DNA of 64,000 bases from Rosa chinensis. Taxonomy: Eukaryota > Streptophyta > Magnoliopsida > Rosales > Rosaceae. The stretch is taken from contig NC_037091.1 of NCBI RefSeq assembly GCF_002994745.2, positions 33,234,612 through 33,298,611 on the forward strand, given 5' to 3'. The translations under genes and the position numbers were made by a program. The notes under the pieces were generated by a model, which had not been told where the DNA came from, did no database searches, and saw only the letters and a list, made by a program, of their open reading frames with translations. How positions within the stretch are numbered: the stretch's first letter is position 1; the number at the start of each line of letters is the position of its first letter. Positions 54,622 through 64,000 of this stretch are shown here, piece by piece.

Positions 54622-56879
54622 TGTTAGGTCCATAATTACCTAGTAATTATTCCCCTAATCTTGCACTTTTGCTTAACCTTTGTGTTTATTTTTATATATT
54701 TATTATTTTTTCCTCATCATGGAAAAGCTTGGAAATGCCCTAAAAACTCAACTTTAGCACATTTTCTTACTCCGGCTTGGATAAACTGAGCTAGGCAAGG
54801 AAGGAAGAGTGGAAGCCTAATCAATGAACTCCAAATGAGCTGAAAATTTCCAAATCCATTCTAGACATCCTAAGGATAATTTCTTATGGAGAGATAAAGA
54901 TCTATTTCAGAGTGAAAGGACTTCAAAAGATCGGTGCAAGTTTTTGCACTAGAAGACAAAAACTGTAAAACCGGACCTGTAAAGATTCCGGCAGCATTTT
55001 CGGGAAAACCAATGTGAATTGAGCTCTCAAATTTTATCAGAATGATGTACACTCATGGAGGAACATTTGGTATGAAGAAGTCGAGGGCTAATTCCTAGCT
55101 CTAGGTGGAGATTAAATTGAAGGAATATAGCAGAAGAAAGTGCCCGAAAGGAAAAAAAAAGGTCAATGGTGGTCAACGCCGGATTCCCGACATTTCCGGC
55201 CTAGTTGGCCGGTCAAGAACATGTGTGGAGGACAAGGAAGAGCTTAATAGGGTTAGAGACTTTGGGTGGGAAGACTTTAGGTCTAGGTTATTTTGAAATT
55301 CAAAATTTGAAAGATGACAAGTGGTCTCATTCTTACACCTTCCACCTTTGTCTCCCATTTGTTACCTTATTTCCATACATAATGACCTTTTTACCCTTAA
55401 TTTTTCTTCTCCATCAAAATATCTATGGGCTTTCTAAGTCATTTCTATATAGAGTCAAAAACTAGATCCACATTTTGTGCTTACACATTTGTCAATCACA
55501 TCTAGCCCTTCATTCCTTTTGATCTCCACCCTTGATTTGGATTGCTTTGGCCTTTAAATAGCCTTCCTCTCTCCTAAAACCGTGCATCCCCTTGGCTCCC
55601 TCATTTTGGAGCATCAAAATCTCTATTTTCTCTAGTTTTAGGTTAGTTTTTCATACCTTGTACATAGTTCTTTGAGTTTGTGTGAGAAATAGGTGTGTAG
55701 GCACTTGGTTTCACCAAAACCGAAGTTAATACACACTCTAAATCAATCACAACACTTGCTTTCACATATCCAAGCCCTTGTTCTTCCTTGTTATTGAGCT
55801 TTGTGGATGTGTATGGTGTTTTGGGTTGTAAAAACCGAAAATCCCATACCTTGAAGCAATTCTCTCATCATTTGAGAGCTAGGTAGGAGGTTGGGTAGTT
55901 CTTCTCTTTTCTATTCCTTCTCTCTTTAATTTGATGTTCATGGCTTGTATTTGTAATAACATGTGTTGTGAGTGGTTGGATTTGAGGCTAGGGCTAGCTC
56001 TAGCCAAACTTATATGCAAATAATGTAAATTTCCATGTGTTTTGATGTTTATGCATGTTTTGAATCTTTTGGTTACTATACTTTCATGTATCCCAAGTGT
56101 GTTTATAGATTTATCACCTAGAAGCATGATTTAGGAAATTAATGAATCAGACTTGTTTATCAAGTTCATGTTTCTGATTCCGTGAGCATGTGTAGCTAAA
56201 TAGGTGGTGGCTTAGCTTATTCCTACGGGAAGAACTAAGTTGCTTGAATTCCTTACCTTGAAATTAAAGCATGATGTTGTGAGTTTAGATTCCGGAAGAA
56301 TTTAGGCTCACGACACCATAGGCCATTTAGGATCCGGAAGATTTGAATGGTATAAAGGTCCTGTAATTTTGCTTTGCTTCAAAAGAGATTGTTAAATTGC
56401 ATGATTAGTTGTTTTCTTGGTAGCTTCACCAAAGCACTAAGGGGAAGTTTGTCAAAGCATGTTATTACATCAAATATGGGTTACATTTTGTGCATGAGTA
56501 AGGTTAGGTGTGATGCCTATGTCTCTATTCTTCTCATTGATTTAGTCTCTACATTTTTATTTTATTATTTTATTTTATGCAACTTCATTTACTTCATAAA
56601 AATTAAAATCAACCAAACCATTCACTACCAAAATTGTAATACCATCCTCATGATCTTTAACTTCCAAAGGGCTAAGGTTGTGAATTTGTAAAAAGGAAAA
56701 TTTTGCATGTGTTTTCTACGTTTATTTTCGTGGTGATCTAGCTAGAGTAGGGTTACTCAATCCCTTGAGTACGATACTCTTACTTTTCCTCTTGACTAAA
56801 ACTTGACCTCCTAATCTTGGGAGTAGGGCACATCATTCATAAATAGCATACATTTTCATACTCAATGATGTCCCCAACA
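54622..56879 (+). mobile_element. 2.26-kb solo LTR in the minisatellite
   Basis: It begins TGTTAGGTCC and ends CCCCAACA, with exact 5-bp flanks CATCC (54617-54621 and 56880-56884). Non-coding. The interior has long-LTR Gypsy wording (CCAAATGAGCTGAAAATTTCC) and a TATA-like TTTAAATAGCC (about 55553-55563) followed by a pyrimidine-rich leader. No internal domain or second LTR, hence a solo LTR. It is the youngest level of the nest, since it splits the minisatellite cleanly. Confidence 0.85.
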
Positions 56880-56884
56880 CATCC

Positions 56885-58145
56885 CTGAGCTTTCACGCTT
56901 ATGCCTTCACGGCACCCCCGAGCTTCCTGCCCACGAGCTCTCACGCTCACTCCTCTGCGACACCCTCGAGCTTCCCGCTCACTAGCTCTAACTCTCACGC
57001 CTACCTGGTACCCCTAAGCTTCCCTCTCACGAGCTCTCACGCTCACGCCTCCGCGGCACCCTCGAGCTTCCTGTTCACTAGCTCTAATGCTCACGCCTAC
57101 CCAGCACCCCTAAGCTACCTGCTCACGAGTTCTAATTCTCACGCCTCAGCGACACCCTTGAGCTTCTCGCTCACGAGCTCTAATGCTCACGCCTCCGCGG
57201 CACCCTCGAGCTTCGCGCTCACTAGCTCTAACGCTCACGCCTACTCGACACCCCCGAGATTCCCACTCACGAGCTCTAATGCTCACGCCTCCACGGCATC
57301 CTTGAGCTTTCCGCTCACGAGGTCTAATGCTTACGCCTCCACGGCATCCTTGAGCTTTCCACTCACGAGCTCTAATGGTCATGCCTACCCAGAACCCCCG
57401 AACTTCCCTCTCACGAGCTCTAACGCTCACGTCTCCACGGCACCCCCGAGTTTCCCGCCCATGAGCTCTAATGCTCACGCCTACCCGGTACCCTCGAGCT
57501 TCCTGCTCACGAGCTCTAAAGCTCACACCTTCTCGGCACCCCTGAGCTTCCCGCTCACGCCTTAGGGCATCACATCCGAGCTTTCCTAACACGAGCTCTA
57601 CCGTTCACGCCTTCCCAGCACCCCCGAGCTTCCCACTCACACCTTCCCAGCATCCCCGAGCTTTCATGCTCACGCCTTTACGGTACCCCCGGGCTTCCCG
57701 CTCACGAGCTCTAAAGCTCACGTCTTCCCGGCACCCCCGAGCTTCCCGCTCAAGCCTTAGGGCATCACATCCGAGCTTTCCTAACACGAGCTCTAACGCT
57801 CACGCTTTCCCGACACCCCCAAGCTTCTCGCTCACGCCTTCCCGAAATCCCCGAGCTTTCTTGCTCATGCCTTTACGGTACCCCCAAGCTTCCGGCTCAC
57901 GCCTTCTCGGCACCCCCGAGCATCACATTCACGCCTTACAGGCATCCTCGAGCTTTCACCGCACCCAGAGCTTCTAGCTCAAGCCTTCCCGGCACCCCCG
58001 AGCTTTACGCTCACGCCTTCACTGCATCCCCTAGCTTTCACGCTCACGCCTTCACGACACCCTCGAGCTTCCCGCTCACGCCTTCCCAGCAACCTCGAGT
58101 TTTGTTCTCATGTATTCCCGGCATTCTCGAGCTTTACACTCATAT
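56885..58145 (+). repeat. 48-bp minisatellite, right part (about 25 units, modules change)
   Basis: Continues the array interrupted at 54621. Up to about 57540 the units are 48 bp, with successive units tending to alternate between CCTACCYGGCAC and CCTCCGCGGCAC versions. After about 57545 many units lack the CACGAGCTCTAACGCT module and are 32 bp long. Units diverge from each other by a few bases. In Tat/Ogre-type elements tandem repeats between pol and the 3' LTR are known and can seed satellites; this array sits in that position. Confidence 0.9.
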
Positions 58146-58753
58146 CCCCTCGAAATAGTACACGTTAATGGAACATTGAATTCTTCTACTATTTGTCGTT
58201 TGCAAAAAATCGAATTCTTTTCGCTTTCCATTAATACGAGCGAAAACCAAACAAACATAAGCATTCTCGTAGCCATCGTTCATGAGTTACTAACTCTTGC
58301 CTTCATGGCACTCACGTAACTTACACCTCACTAGCGTAACCTCGTCTAACTCAACCTCGTTCTTTTTTCCTGCACGGCTCATGCATTTATCATATGCAAT
58401 CCAAATACTCATTCTTAGTATGCTCAAACAACCATATGCATTCCTGAGTTTATACGTCATAACCGATTGTACTCGGCACCATTCACATATATACATCAAC
58501 ATGTATCATGCACCTCGTACATTCGTAGATGCCAATGCATATCAATGCAACTCACATAGGTTGCCCAATACAACAAGCATTCTACATATGCGCGCTTTTG
58601 TCTTTGTTGTGCAGGTTAACGAATCCCTTCTTGCTTACGGAGTTCAGGGACTTGTATGGGCTGGGCACCGCCCGAACGTCACTTATGCTTGATAACTTCA
58701 TGTTTATAACTCCCCAACCAAGAATCTCCTCTTACTTGGGGACTTCAGGGACT
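58146..58753 (+). other. 3' untranslated part of the LARD-like element and polypurine tract
   Basis: Non-coding sequence between the minisatellite and the 3' LTR. It ends in a purine-rich stretch, CTTGGGGACTTCAGGGACT (58735-58753), right before the LTR start. Confidence 0.6.
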
Positions 58754-59244
58754 TATAGATACCTGTACTAGCAAGCTAGTTTGCTATCTCACCAAGCATA
58801 AGTAACACCCTCTTAGGGGAGCCCACAAGCCATGGTGAGGCCAACCGCGACATGCATACTGTAGCCCGACTTACAACCTACCCCGTGGTAGTTGGAAGTG
58901 GCTAAGACCTCACCGGGAAGCAACATTTCCGACCATGCCAATATGTCTCCACAATATGTATTTCTAAACTAGAATGGGACTTCTTGTCCCATATTGAAGA
59001 AAATGTAAAGGAAGGTCTCCATTCCCTATAAAAGGAGACTCCTTCCCACTTACTCTACATCCCATTACAACATACTTTGTAATCCCTTTGGGCTGCAAGT
59101 CCCAAACTCATATAGTGCAACACTTCAAGTGGACGTAGTTTCCCGCTAAGGCGGGAGACGAACCACTATACTTCTTGTGTCTTGCTCTGTCTCTCTTACC
59201 CTTTCTTTAATGTTAATTAGAGCCCTCGGTTTCTAACATTAACA
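58754..59244 (+). repeat. 3' LTR of the LARD-like element
   Basis: 491 bp, TATAGATACCTG to CTAACATTAACA, collinear with the 5' LTR. It has a short CT tract where the 5' LTR has about 20 repeats, lacks about three bases near the TATA box, and differs at scattered single bases. Confidence 0.85.
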
Positions 59245-59600
59245 GTTGCAATGCGATGCACTATTCCATGGTGTAGCGGATATTCTTGCAGGTCAGGACC
59301 ACCAGCGGTGAGTTCGAGGTGTAGTTGCAGAAGTTTAGGTTCATAGCCTATTTTGTTATCATACTATTGTATGTAGTATTCTCCTAGCAAGTGTTTACAT
59401 TTGTATTTCATTTCTCTCGAGTTTTGTAAATACTTGACGATGTAATATTCGACTCAAGTGATTGAGTCTTTATTGACATTATGTTTTTGGTTATGTGGTT
59501 GCTGAGATTAAATTGAAAAAGTTTCTACGTATTTTGTGTAGTTGGTTAAGTTATCGCATTTCAGATTTGAATTTCTTTATCCAAAATTCAGGGCGTAACA

Positions 59601-60950
59601 AAATGGTTATCTAATATTGAGCCGGTAAGGAAGAATGGCAAAATGCACATATGTGTTGATTTTTGAAATCTAAAGTTAGCCATACCCAAGGATGAATACT
59701 CAATGCCTGTGGCCGACTTGCTAGTGGATGGTGTGGCCAAACGTCTTTCTTTCATGGACGGACACACTGGATACAACCAAATTTTTATAGCCAAGGAGGA
59801 TGTTCACAAAACGACGTTCAGATGCCCAGGCGCAATAGGAACATTTGAGTGGCTTGTTATGCCATTTGGGCACAAAAACACCAGAACAACCTACCAAAGG
59901 GTCATGAATATGATCTTTCACGACCTTATTGGCCACACAGTTGAAGTATACATTGATGATATTGTGGTAAAGTCGGCCAAGAAACAAAATCATTTGGCCG
60001 ATCTTCGACAGACATTCGTACAGATGTGAGCACACAAACTAAAAATGAATCCCGACAAATGCCTTTTTGGAGTATCAAACGGTATGTTCCTTGGTTTTGT
60101 AGTTCATAGAAATGGGGAATTGAAATTGACAAAAACAAAGCCAAGGCAATTATGGATGCACCTGCTCTTAGCACATAGAAGGAACTCTAATCATTCTTGG
60201 GGAAAGTAAATTTCCTAAGACGTTTCATATCTAACTCAGCCGGCAAGATTCAACCATTCTCTTCACTTTTGAGAATCAAGGCCAAAGATGAGTTTGTTTG
60301 GAGGGTAGAGTACTAAGCGGCATTCGACCAACTCAAACAGTACTTATCAAACCCACCCATCTTGGTACCCCCAGTACGCGGAAGACCTTTGAAGTTATAC
60401 ATATCGGCATCAGATAACTCAATAGGAAGCCTACTGGTGCAAGACAACGACAATGGCAAGGAATGTGATGTGCATTACCTGAGCCAGATCCTCACTAATG
60501 TGGAAACTCGGTACAGGCCTATTGAGAGGCTTTGTCTTGCGTTGTTCTTTTCGGCAATCAGGTTTCGGCACTGCATGTTACCCTCGGTCATCCAAGTTAT
60601 ATCCAAAACTGATTTAGTAAAGTACACGCTGACTGGGCCTATCATACAAGGCTAAATTGAAAAATGGACCATGGTGTTGTCTGAGTTCACGTTTTAATAC
60701 GTGTCTCAAAAGTCGGTAAAGGGCCAAGCATTGGCCAATTTTCTAGCTCATCACCCTTCGACTGAATTTGAAGGAGCTGAGGAGGTGGATATTAGGATGG
60801 TATACGTAGTGTCAATGACCAATAACCATTGGACCATGTATTTTGATGGGTCTAGTACTGAGTTTTCAGCTGGAGCCGGTATTGTCGTTGAAACGCCTGA
60901 AGGACAAAAGTTCCAATTTGCCTTCCAATTAGACTTTACATGCACAAACT
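59601..60950 (+). pseudogene. Tat-lineage Gypsy RT, RNase H and start of second RNase H (continuation)
   Basis: The reverse transcriptase resumes at the codon where it stopped at 44894 and includes PVADLLVDGVAKRLSFMDGH, GTFEWLVMPFG and the catalytic EVYIDDIVVKS (about 59950). RNase H follows (60362-60655, VRGRPLKLYISASD). Then comes the beginning of a second, archaeal-type RNase H ([20 protein letters not shown], about 60830-60890), the dual arrangement that defines the Tat lineage. Stops and frameshifts interrupt it, and the second RNase H is cut off at about 60950 by an LTR fragment. No Tat integrase follows. Confidence 0.85.
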
Positions 60951-63673
60951 GTACATACCTCCACTATTATGGAGGATTTACTACAGTTGCAAGCATAAGT
61001 AACACCCTCTTTGTGGGCCCACAAGCCATAGTGAGGCTTTGTATTGATTACCGGAAACTAAACAGGGTGACTATAAGGAATAAATATCCCTTGCCCCGCA
61101 TTGATGATTTGTTTGACCAGTTGAGGGGTGCTAAAGTTTTCTCAAAGATTGATTTGAGGTCTGGTTATCATCAGTTACGGATTAAAGAGGAGGATGTAGC
61201 CAAAACTGCCTTTCGATCACGTTATGGTCATTATGAGTTCCTTGTTATGCCTTTTGGGTTGACTAATGCACCCGCTGCTTTCATGGATCTCATGAACAGG
61301 GTATTTCGCCCGTATCTTGACCGCTTTGTGATTGTGTTCATTGATGACATACTGGTTTATTCTAAAAGTGAGGAGTTACATGTTGAGCACTTGAATATTG
61401 TGTTGGAGACTCTACAGCTACACCAATTGTATGCTAAATTCAGTAAGTGTGAGTTTTGGCTTGACCAAGTGACATTCTTGGGTCACGTCATTACAGCTGC
61501 TGGTGTTAGTGTTGATCCCCAAAAAGTAGAAGCAGTGTTGAATTGGGAAAGACCTACCAATGTAACGGGAATTCGTAGTTTCTTGGGTCTTGCTGGTTAC
61601 TATCGACGTTTTGTGCAAAATTTTTCTAGAATTGCCGCTCCTCTTACTAAGTTAACGAGAAAGGGTGTCAGATTTGTTTGGTCTGAAAATTGTGAGCGGA
61701 GCTTCCAAGAACTTAAGAGTCGGCTGACTAGTGCTCCAATTCTATCCTTGCCTGATGATAGTGGGGAGTATGTAATTTACAGCGATGCCTCTAGACAAGG
61801 CTTGGGCTGTGTTTTAATGCAGCATGGTAATGTGATTGCTTATGCTTCCAGACAGTTGAAGCCACATGAGTTGAATTATCCCACACATGATTTAGAGTTG
61901 GCAGCTATTGTACTTGCTCTTAAGCTGTGGAGGCATTATCTGTATGGAGCCAGATGTCAGATTTTCACTGACCATAAGAGCCTCAAGTATGTGTTTACAC
62001 AACCGAATTTAAATTTAAGACAACGAAGATGGATGGAATTGATTGAAGATTATGATTGTACCATTGAGTATCACCCCGGTAAAGCGAATGTGGTGGCGGA
62101 TGCACTTAGTAGGAACCCATCCATGACCTTGTCATATTTAAGGGCCACTCGAGTACCCCTATTGTCAGAGTTGAGGTCTACGGGGGTTGAGTTATCGGTT
62201 GATGAGATTGGTACTCTGGTGGCTAGTTTTCATGTGAGACCAGTATTCATTGATAAAATACGGGAAAACCAGCCTCTTGATCCAAGAATTGAAGGGATTA
62301 AAGAAGGTGTTCGTGGTGGTTGGCAACTTGAGTTTTCTATTCGAAGAGATGGGACATTGATGTTTGGGAAGAGACTTTGTGTTCCTAACGTTGAAGCACT
62401 TAAACGAGAAATACTTGATGAAGCTCATAACTCTGCGTATGCCCTGCATCCTGGTGGTACAAAAATGTATCGGACTCTTAAAGAGTACTATTGGTGGCCA
62501 AATATGAAAAGAGAAATTGCAGCTTTTGTGAGTAAATGCCTTGTGTGCCAGCAAGTGAAAGCGAAAAGGCAAAAACCGTCGGGGTTGTTGCAACCTTTGC
62601 CAATTCCGGAATGGAAATGGGATCATCTCACCATGGATTTTATTTACAAGTTACCTCGTACGCAGGATGGTAATGATGGTATTTGGGTGATTGTAGATCG
62701 ACTCACCAAATCAGCTCATTTTCTGGCGGTTAAAGAAACCTTTAGTTTGGATAAACTGGCAAAGTTGTATGTGGACGAAATTGTAAAGCTTCATGGTGTT
62801 CCCGAGTCCATTGTTTCTTATCGTGATGCTCGATTCACATCAAAGTTTTGGAGGAAGGTTCACAAATTTATGGGAACAGAATTACAATTTAGCACTGCTT
62901 TCCATCCTCAAACTGATGGACAATCTGAGCGGACTATACAGACTTTGGAAGATATGTTGAGGGCTTGTTCTCTACAATTTAAAGGAAGTTGGGATAAGCA
63001 CTTGGCTTTGATGGAGTTTGCATATAACAATAGTTACCATTCAAGTATTGGTATGGCTCCCTACGAAGCTTTGTATGGGAAACAGTGTAGGACCCCCTTG
63101 TGTTGGGATGAAGTGGGAGAAAGACAACTTATTGGTCCTGAGATTATTGAAATCACAACAGATAAAGTTAAAGTGATCAGAGAGAGACTTAAGACGGCCC
63201 AAAGCAGACAGAAGAGCTACGCAGATAAACACAGGAAGCATCTTGAATTTCAAGTTGGTGATTGGGTATTTCTGAAGTTATCTCCTTGGAAAGGTGTGGT
63301 AAGGTTTGGTAAACGAGGGAAACTAAGTCCGAGATATATTGGTCCCTATGAGATTGTGGAACGAATTGGTCTTGTTGCTTATCGCTTGGCTTTACCTCCA
63401 CAACTATCTCAAGTACATGATGTTTTCCATGTCTCCATGCTTCGCAAGTACATCACTGATCCTTCACATGTGTTACCAGCTCAACCCATTACACTTACAG
63501 AAGATTTAACATATGAAGAAGAACCAGTACAGGTCCTTGATCGTCGTGAGCAAGTACTTCGAAGTAAGATTATATCTTTGGTTAAGGTATTATGGAGGAA
63601 TCACCTGATTGAAGAAGCTACTTGGGAACCAGAGGATCAAATGAGGCAACAGTATCCACATCTTTTTCCTTGA
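60701..63673 (+). pseudogene. Chimeric 990-codon ORF: Tat RNase H, LTR fragment, Tekay pol
   Basis: One open frame spans three sources. Residues 1-84 are the end of Tat pol; about 85-112 are translated LTR; from about 112 on it is Tekay/Del chromovirus pol. That part runs RT (from [20 protein letters not shown]; catalytic FIDDILVYS at about 213), RNase H ([15 protein letters not shown]), integrase with zinc-binding HHCC (CLVCQ) and DDE core, and a C-terminal chromodomain ([20 protein letters not shown]) that in this lineage guides insertion to heterochromatin. The Tekay gag, protease and first RT residues are missing. The second catalytic Asp of the integrase is Tyr (SYRDARF, residue 707). 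So it is not a functional polyprotein despite its length. It is followed by its polypurine tract and 3' LTR. Confidence 0.88.
60951..61036 (+). repeat. LTR-start fragment of the LARD family
   Basis: About 85 bp resembling the first 85 bp of the LARD LTR (46975-47060): TACATACCTCCACTA, then GCAAGCATAAGTAACACCCT and GGGCCCACAAGCCATAGTG. It sits exactly between the truncated Tat second RNase H and the truncated Tekay RT. Confidence 0.7.
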
Positions 63674-63715
63674 CAGGTAAAATTTCGAGGACGAAATTTT
63701 ATAAGGAGGGGAGAT
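63674..63715 (+). other. Polypurine tract and junction to the Tekay 3' LTR
   Basis: The segment contains TTTCGAGGACGAAATTTTA, then AAGGAGGGGAGAT. This wording is strongly conserved before the 3' LTR in Tekay/Del elements and primes plus-strand synthesis. Confidence 0.85.
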
Positions 63716-64000
63716 TGTAATGCCCCGTACCTTAAAGTCTTTATTAGTTACTTTTTACCATGGTTGACCGAGGAGTGACTTTTTCTTTAGTCCGGTAAAT
63801 TAGAAAATTTATTTGAGATTGTCGTAGAATACGAAAAATCGAGTTCATGGACACGTAGTTTGTTTAAATTGGATTTATATCGGAAAAGTTATGACCAAAA
63901 ATAGAAATTTCTATTTTTGGCATGGCTTTTTGTTTGTGAGCTTCTAATTGTGGAAGGAGGGCTTATTAAAACAGATGGAAGAGAGAGAAAAGGGAAAGAA
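63716..64000 (+). mobile_element. 3' LTR of the Tekay/Del element (runs off the window)
   Basis: Starts TGTAATGCCCCGTACC directly after the polypurine tract. The TGTAATG start and the CGGAAAAGTTATGACC-like wording agree with Tekay/Del LTRs and with the solo LTR at 44895. The right end lies outside the window. Confidence 0.8.

Larger units (their letters stand above)
46975..59244 (+). mobile_element. 12.3-kb LTR element without recognisable coding domains (LARD-like)
   Basis: Two LTRs in the same orientation (46975-47495 and 58754-59244) bound an 11.3-kb interior. The exact 5-bp duplication GTTGC flanks it (46970-46974 and 59245-59249). The left LTR is followed by TTGGCGCCATTTGTGGGAA, a Tat/Athila-type primer binding site. 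The right LTR is preceded by CTTGGGGACTTCAGGGACT, a polypurine-like tract. No gag, protease, RT or integrase was found inside, so it is a large non-autonomous derivative. The interior holds a long non-coding leader, later insertions (Helitron, MITE, LINE-like, solo LTR) and a minisatellite. The LTRs differ at roughly 30-40 sites by eye plus a CT-tract length change, so the insertion is not recent. Confidence 0.85.
44895..59600 (+). mobile_element. Solo LTR (Tekay/Del-like), split by a nested element
   Basis: It begins TGTAATGACCTGG and ends GGGCGTAACA. Flanks are GAATG (44890-44894) and AAATG (59601-59605), a 5-bp target duplication with one change. Without the inner insertion (46975-59249) the LTR is about 2.4 kb and non-coding. 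Its TGTAATG start is like the 3' LTR of the Tekay-type element at 63716, so the same lineage is likely. No internal domain accompanies it, hence a solo LTR formed by LTR-LTR recombination. It interrupts the Tat reverse transcriptase. Confidence 0.8.

Noticed and set aside
57146..57592. Long ORFs on both strands over the minisatellite (for example 148 codons on minus, 135 on plus; also at 54292-54633)
   Set aside because: They arise because the 48-bp repeat unit is a multiple of three and stop-free in several frames. They have no domain, and the arrays lie in non-coding retroelement sequence.
54216..58145. CRISPR array
   Set aside because: Units are contiguous variants of one sequence with no unique spacers, and the window is plant nuclear DNA.
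60701..63673. A single functional 990-residue polyprotein
   Set aside because: The first 112 residues come from another retrotransposon lineage and an LTR, gag and protease are missing, and the integrase lacks a catalytic Asp.

Overview
This is nuclear DNA of a flowering plant, most likely a eudicot. It has intron-containing genes, a chloroplast-targeted PPR protein, a plant release-factor homologue, a subfamily XII LRR receptor kinase, an F-box/LRR/FBD gene, a plant-type C2H2 zinc-finger gene, and plant lineages of LTR retrotransposons (Copia, Tat, Tekay/Del, Athila-like). Some mobile elements look Rosaceae-like to me, but that is an impression and not shown by the sequence.

Genic half (about 1-27 kb). 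After an Athila-like LTR remnant and a retroposon with a poly-A tail (1-2.7 kb) come: a single-zinc-finger repressor-type transcription factor on the minus strand (3.28-4.19 kb); a foldback element next to a small Helitron (6.2-6.8 kb); an F-box gene broken by a Tourist-like MITE in its coding sequence and by a frameshift (6.98-9.25 kb); an intact six-exon gene for the PrfB3 type of plastid release-factor homologue (10.4-14.9 kb), whose fourth intron holds a LINE with a SINE nested in it; an LRR-XII receptor kinase with a 2-bp frameshift (18.6-21.8 kb); and an intact two-exon PPR gene of the EMB2453/PPR5 type (25.3-26.9 kb). Only the zinc-finger, PrfB3 and EMB2453-like genes look intact. The last two act on plastid RNA in known plants (petB transcripts and the trnG-UCC precursor); their proximity is probably chance.

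Repeat-rich half (27-64 kb). From 27 to 31 kb there are a duplicated pseudo-exon, a hAT MITE with an 8-bp target duplication, a Mutator-type long-TIR element with a 9-bp target duplication and an LTR-like segment. A decayed minus-strand Copia element covers about 31.6-37 kb. From 39.6 to about 60.95 kb lies a degraded Tat-lineage Gypsy element. It surrounds a pseudogene copy of the nearby PPR gene's first exon and intron, and it is split inside its reverse transcriptase by a chain of nested insertions. A solo LTR (44895-59600) contains a 12-kb element with paired LTRs and no recognisable coding domain (46975-59244), and that contains a 2.26-kb solo LTR (54622-56879). Target-site duplications support each level. 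The innermost solo LTR splits a 48-bp minisatellite built from 16-bp modules. The window ends with a Tekay/Del chromovirus pol joined in frame to Tat sequence through an LTR fragment, followed by the start of its 3' LTR.
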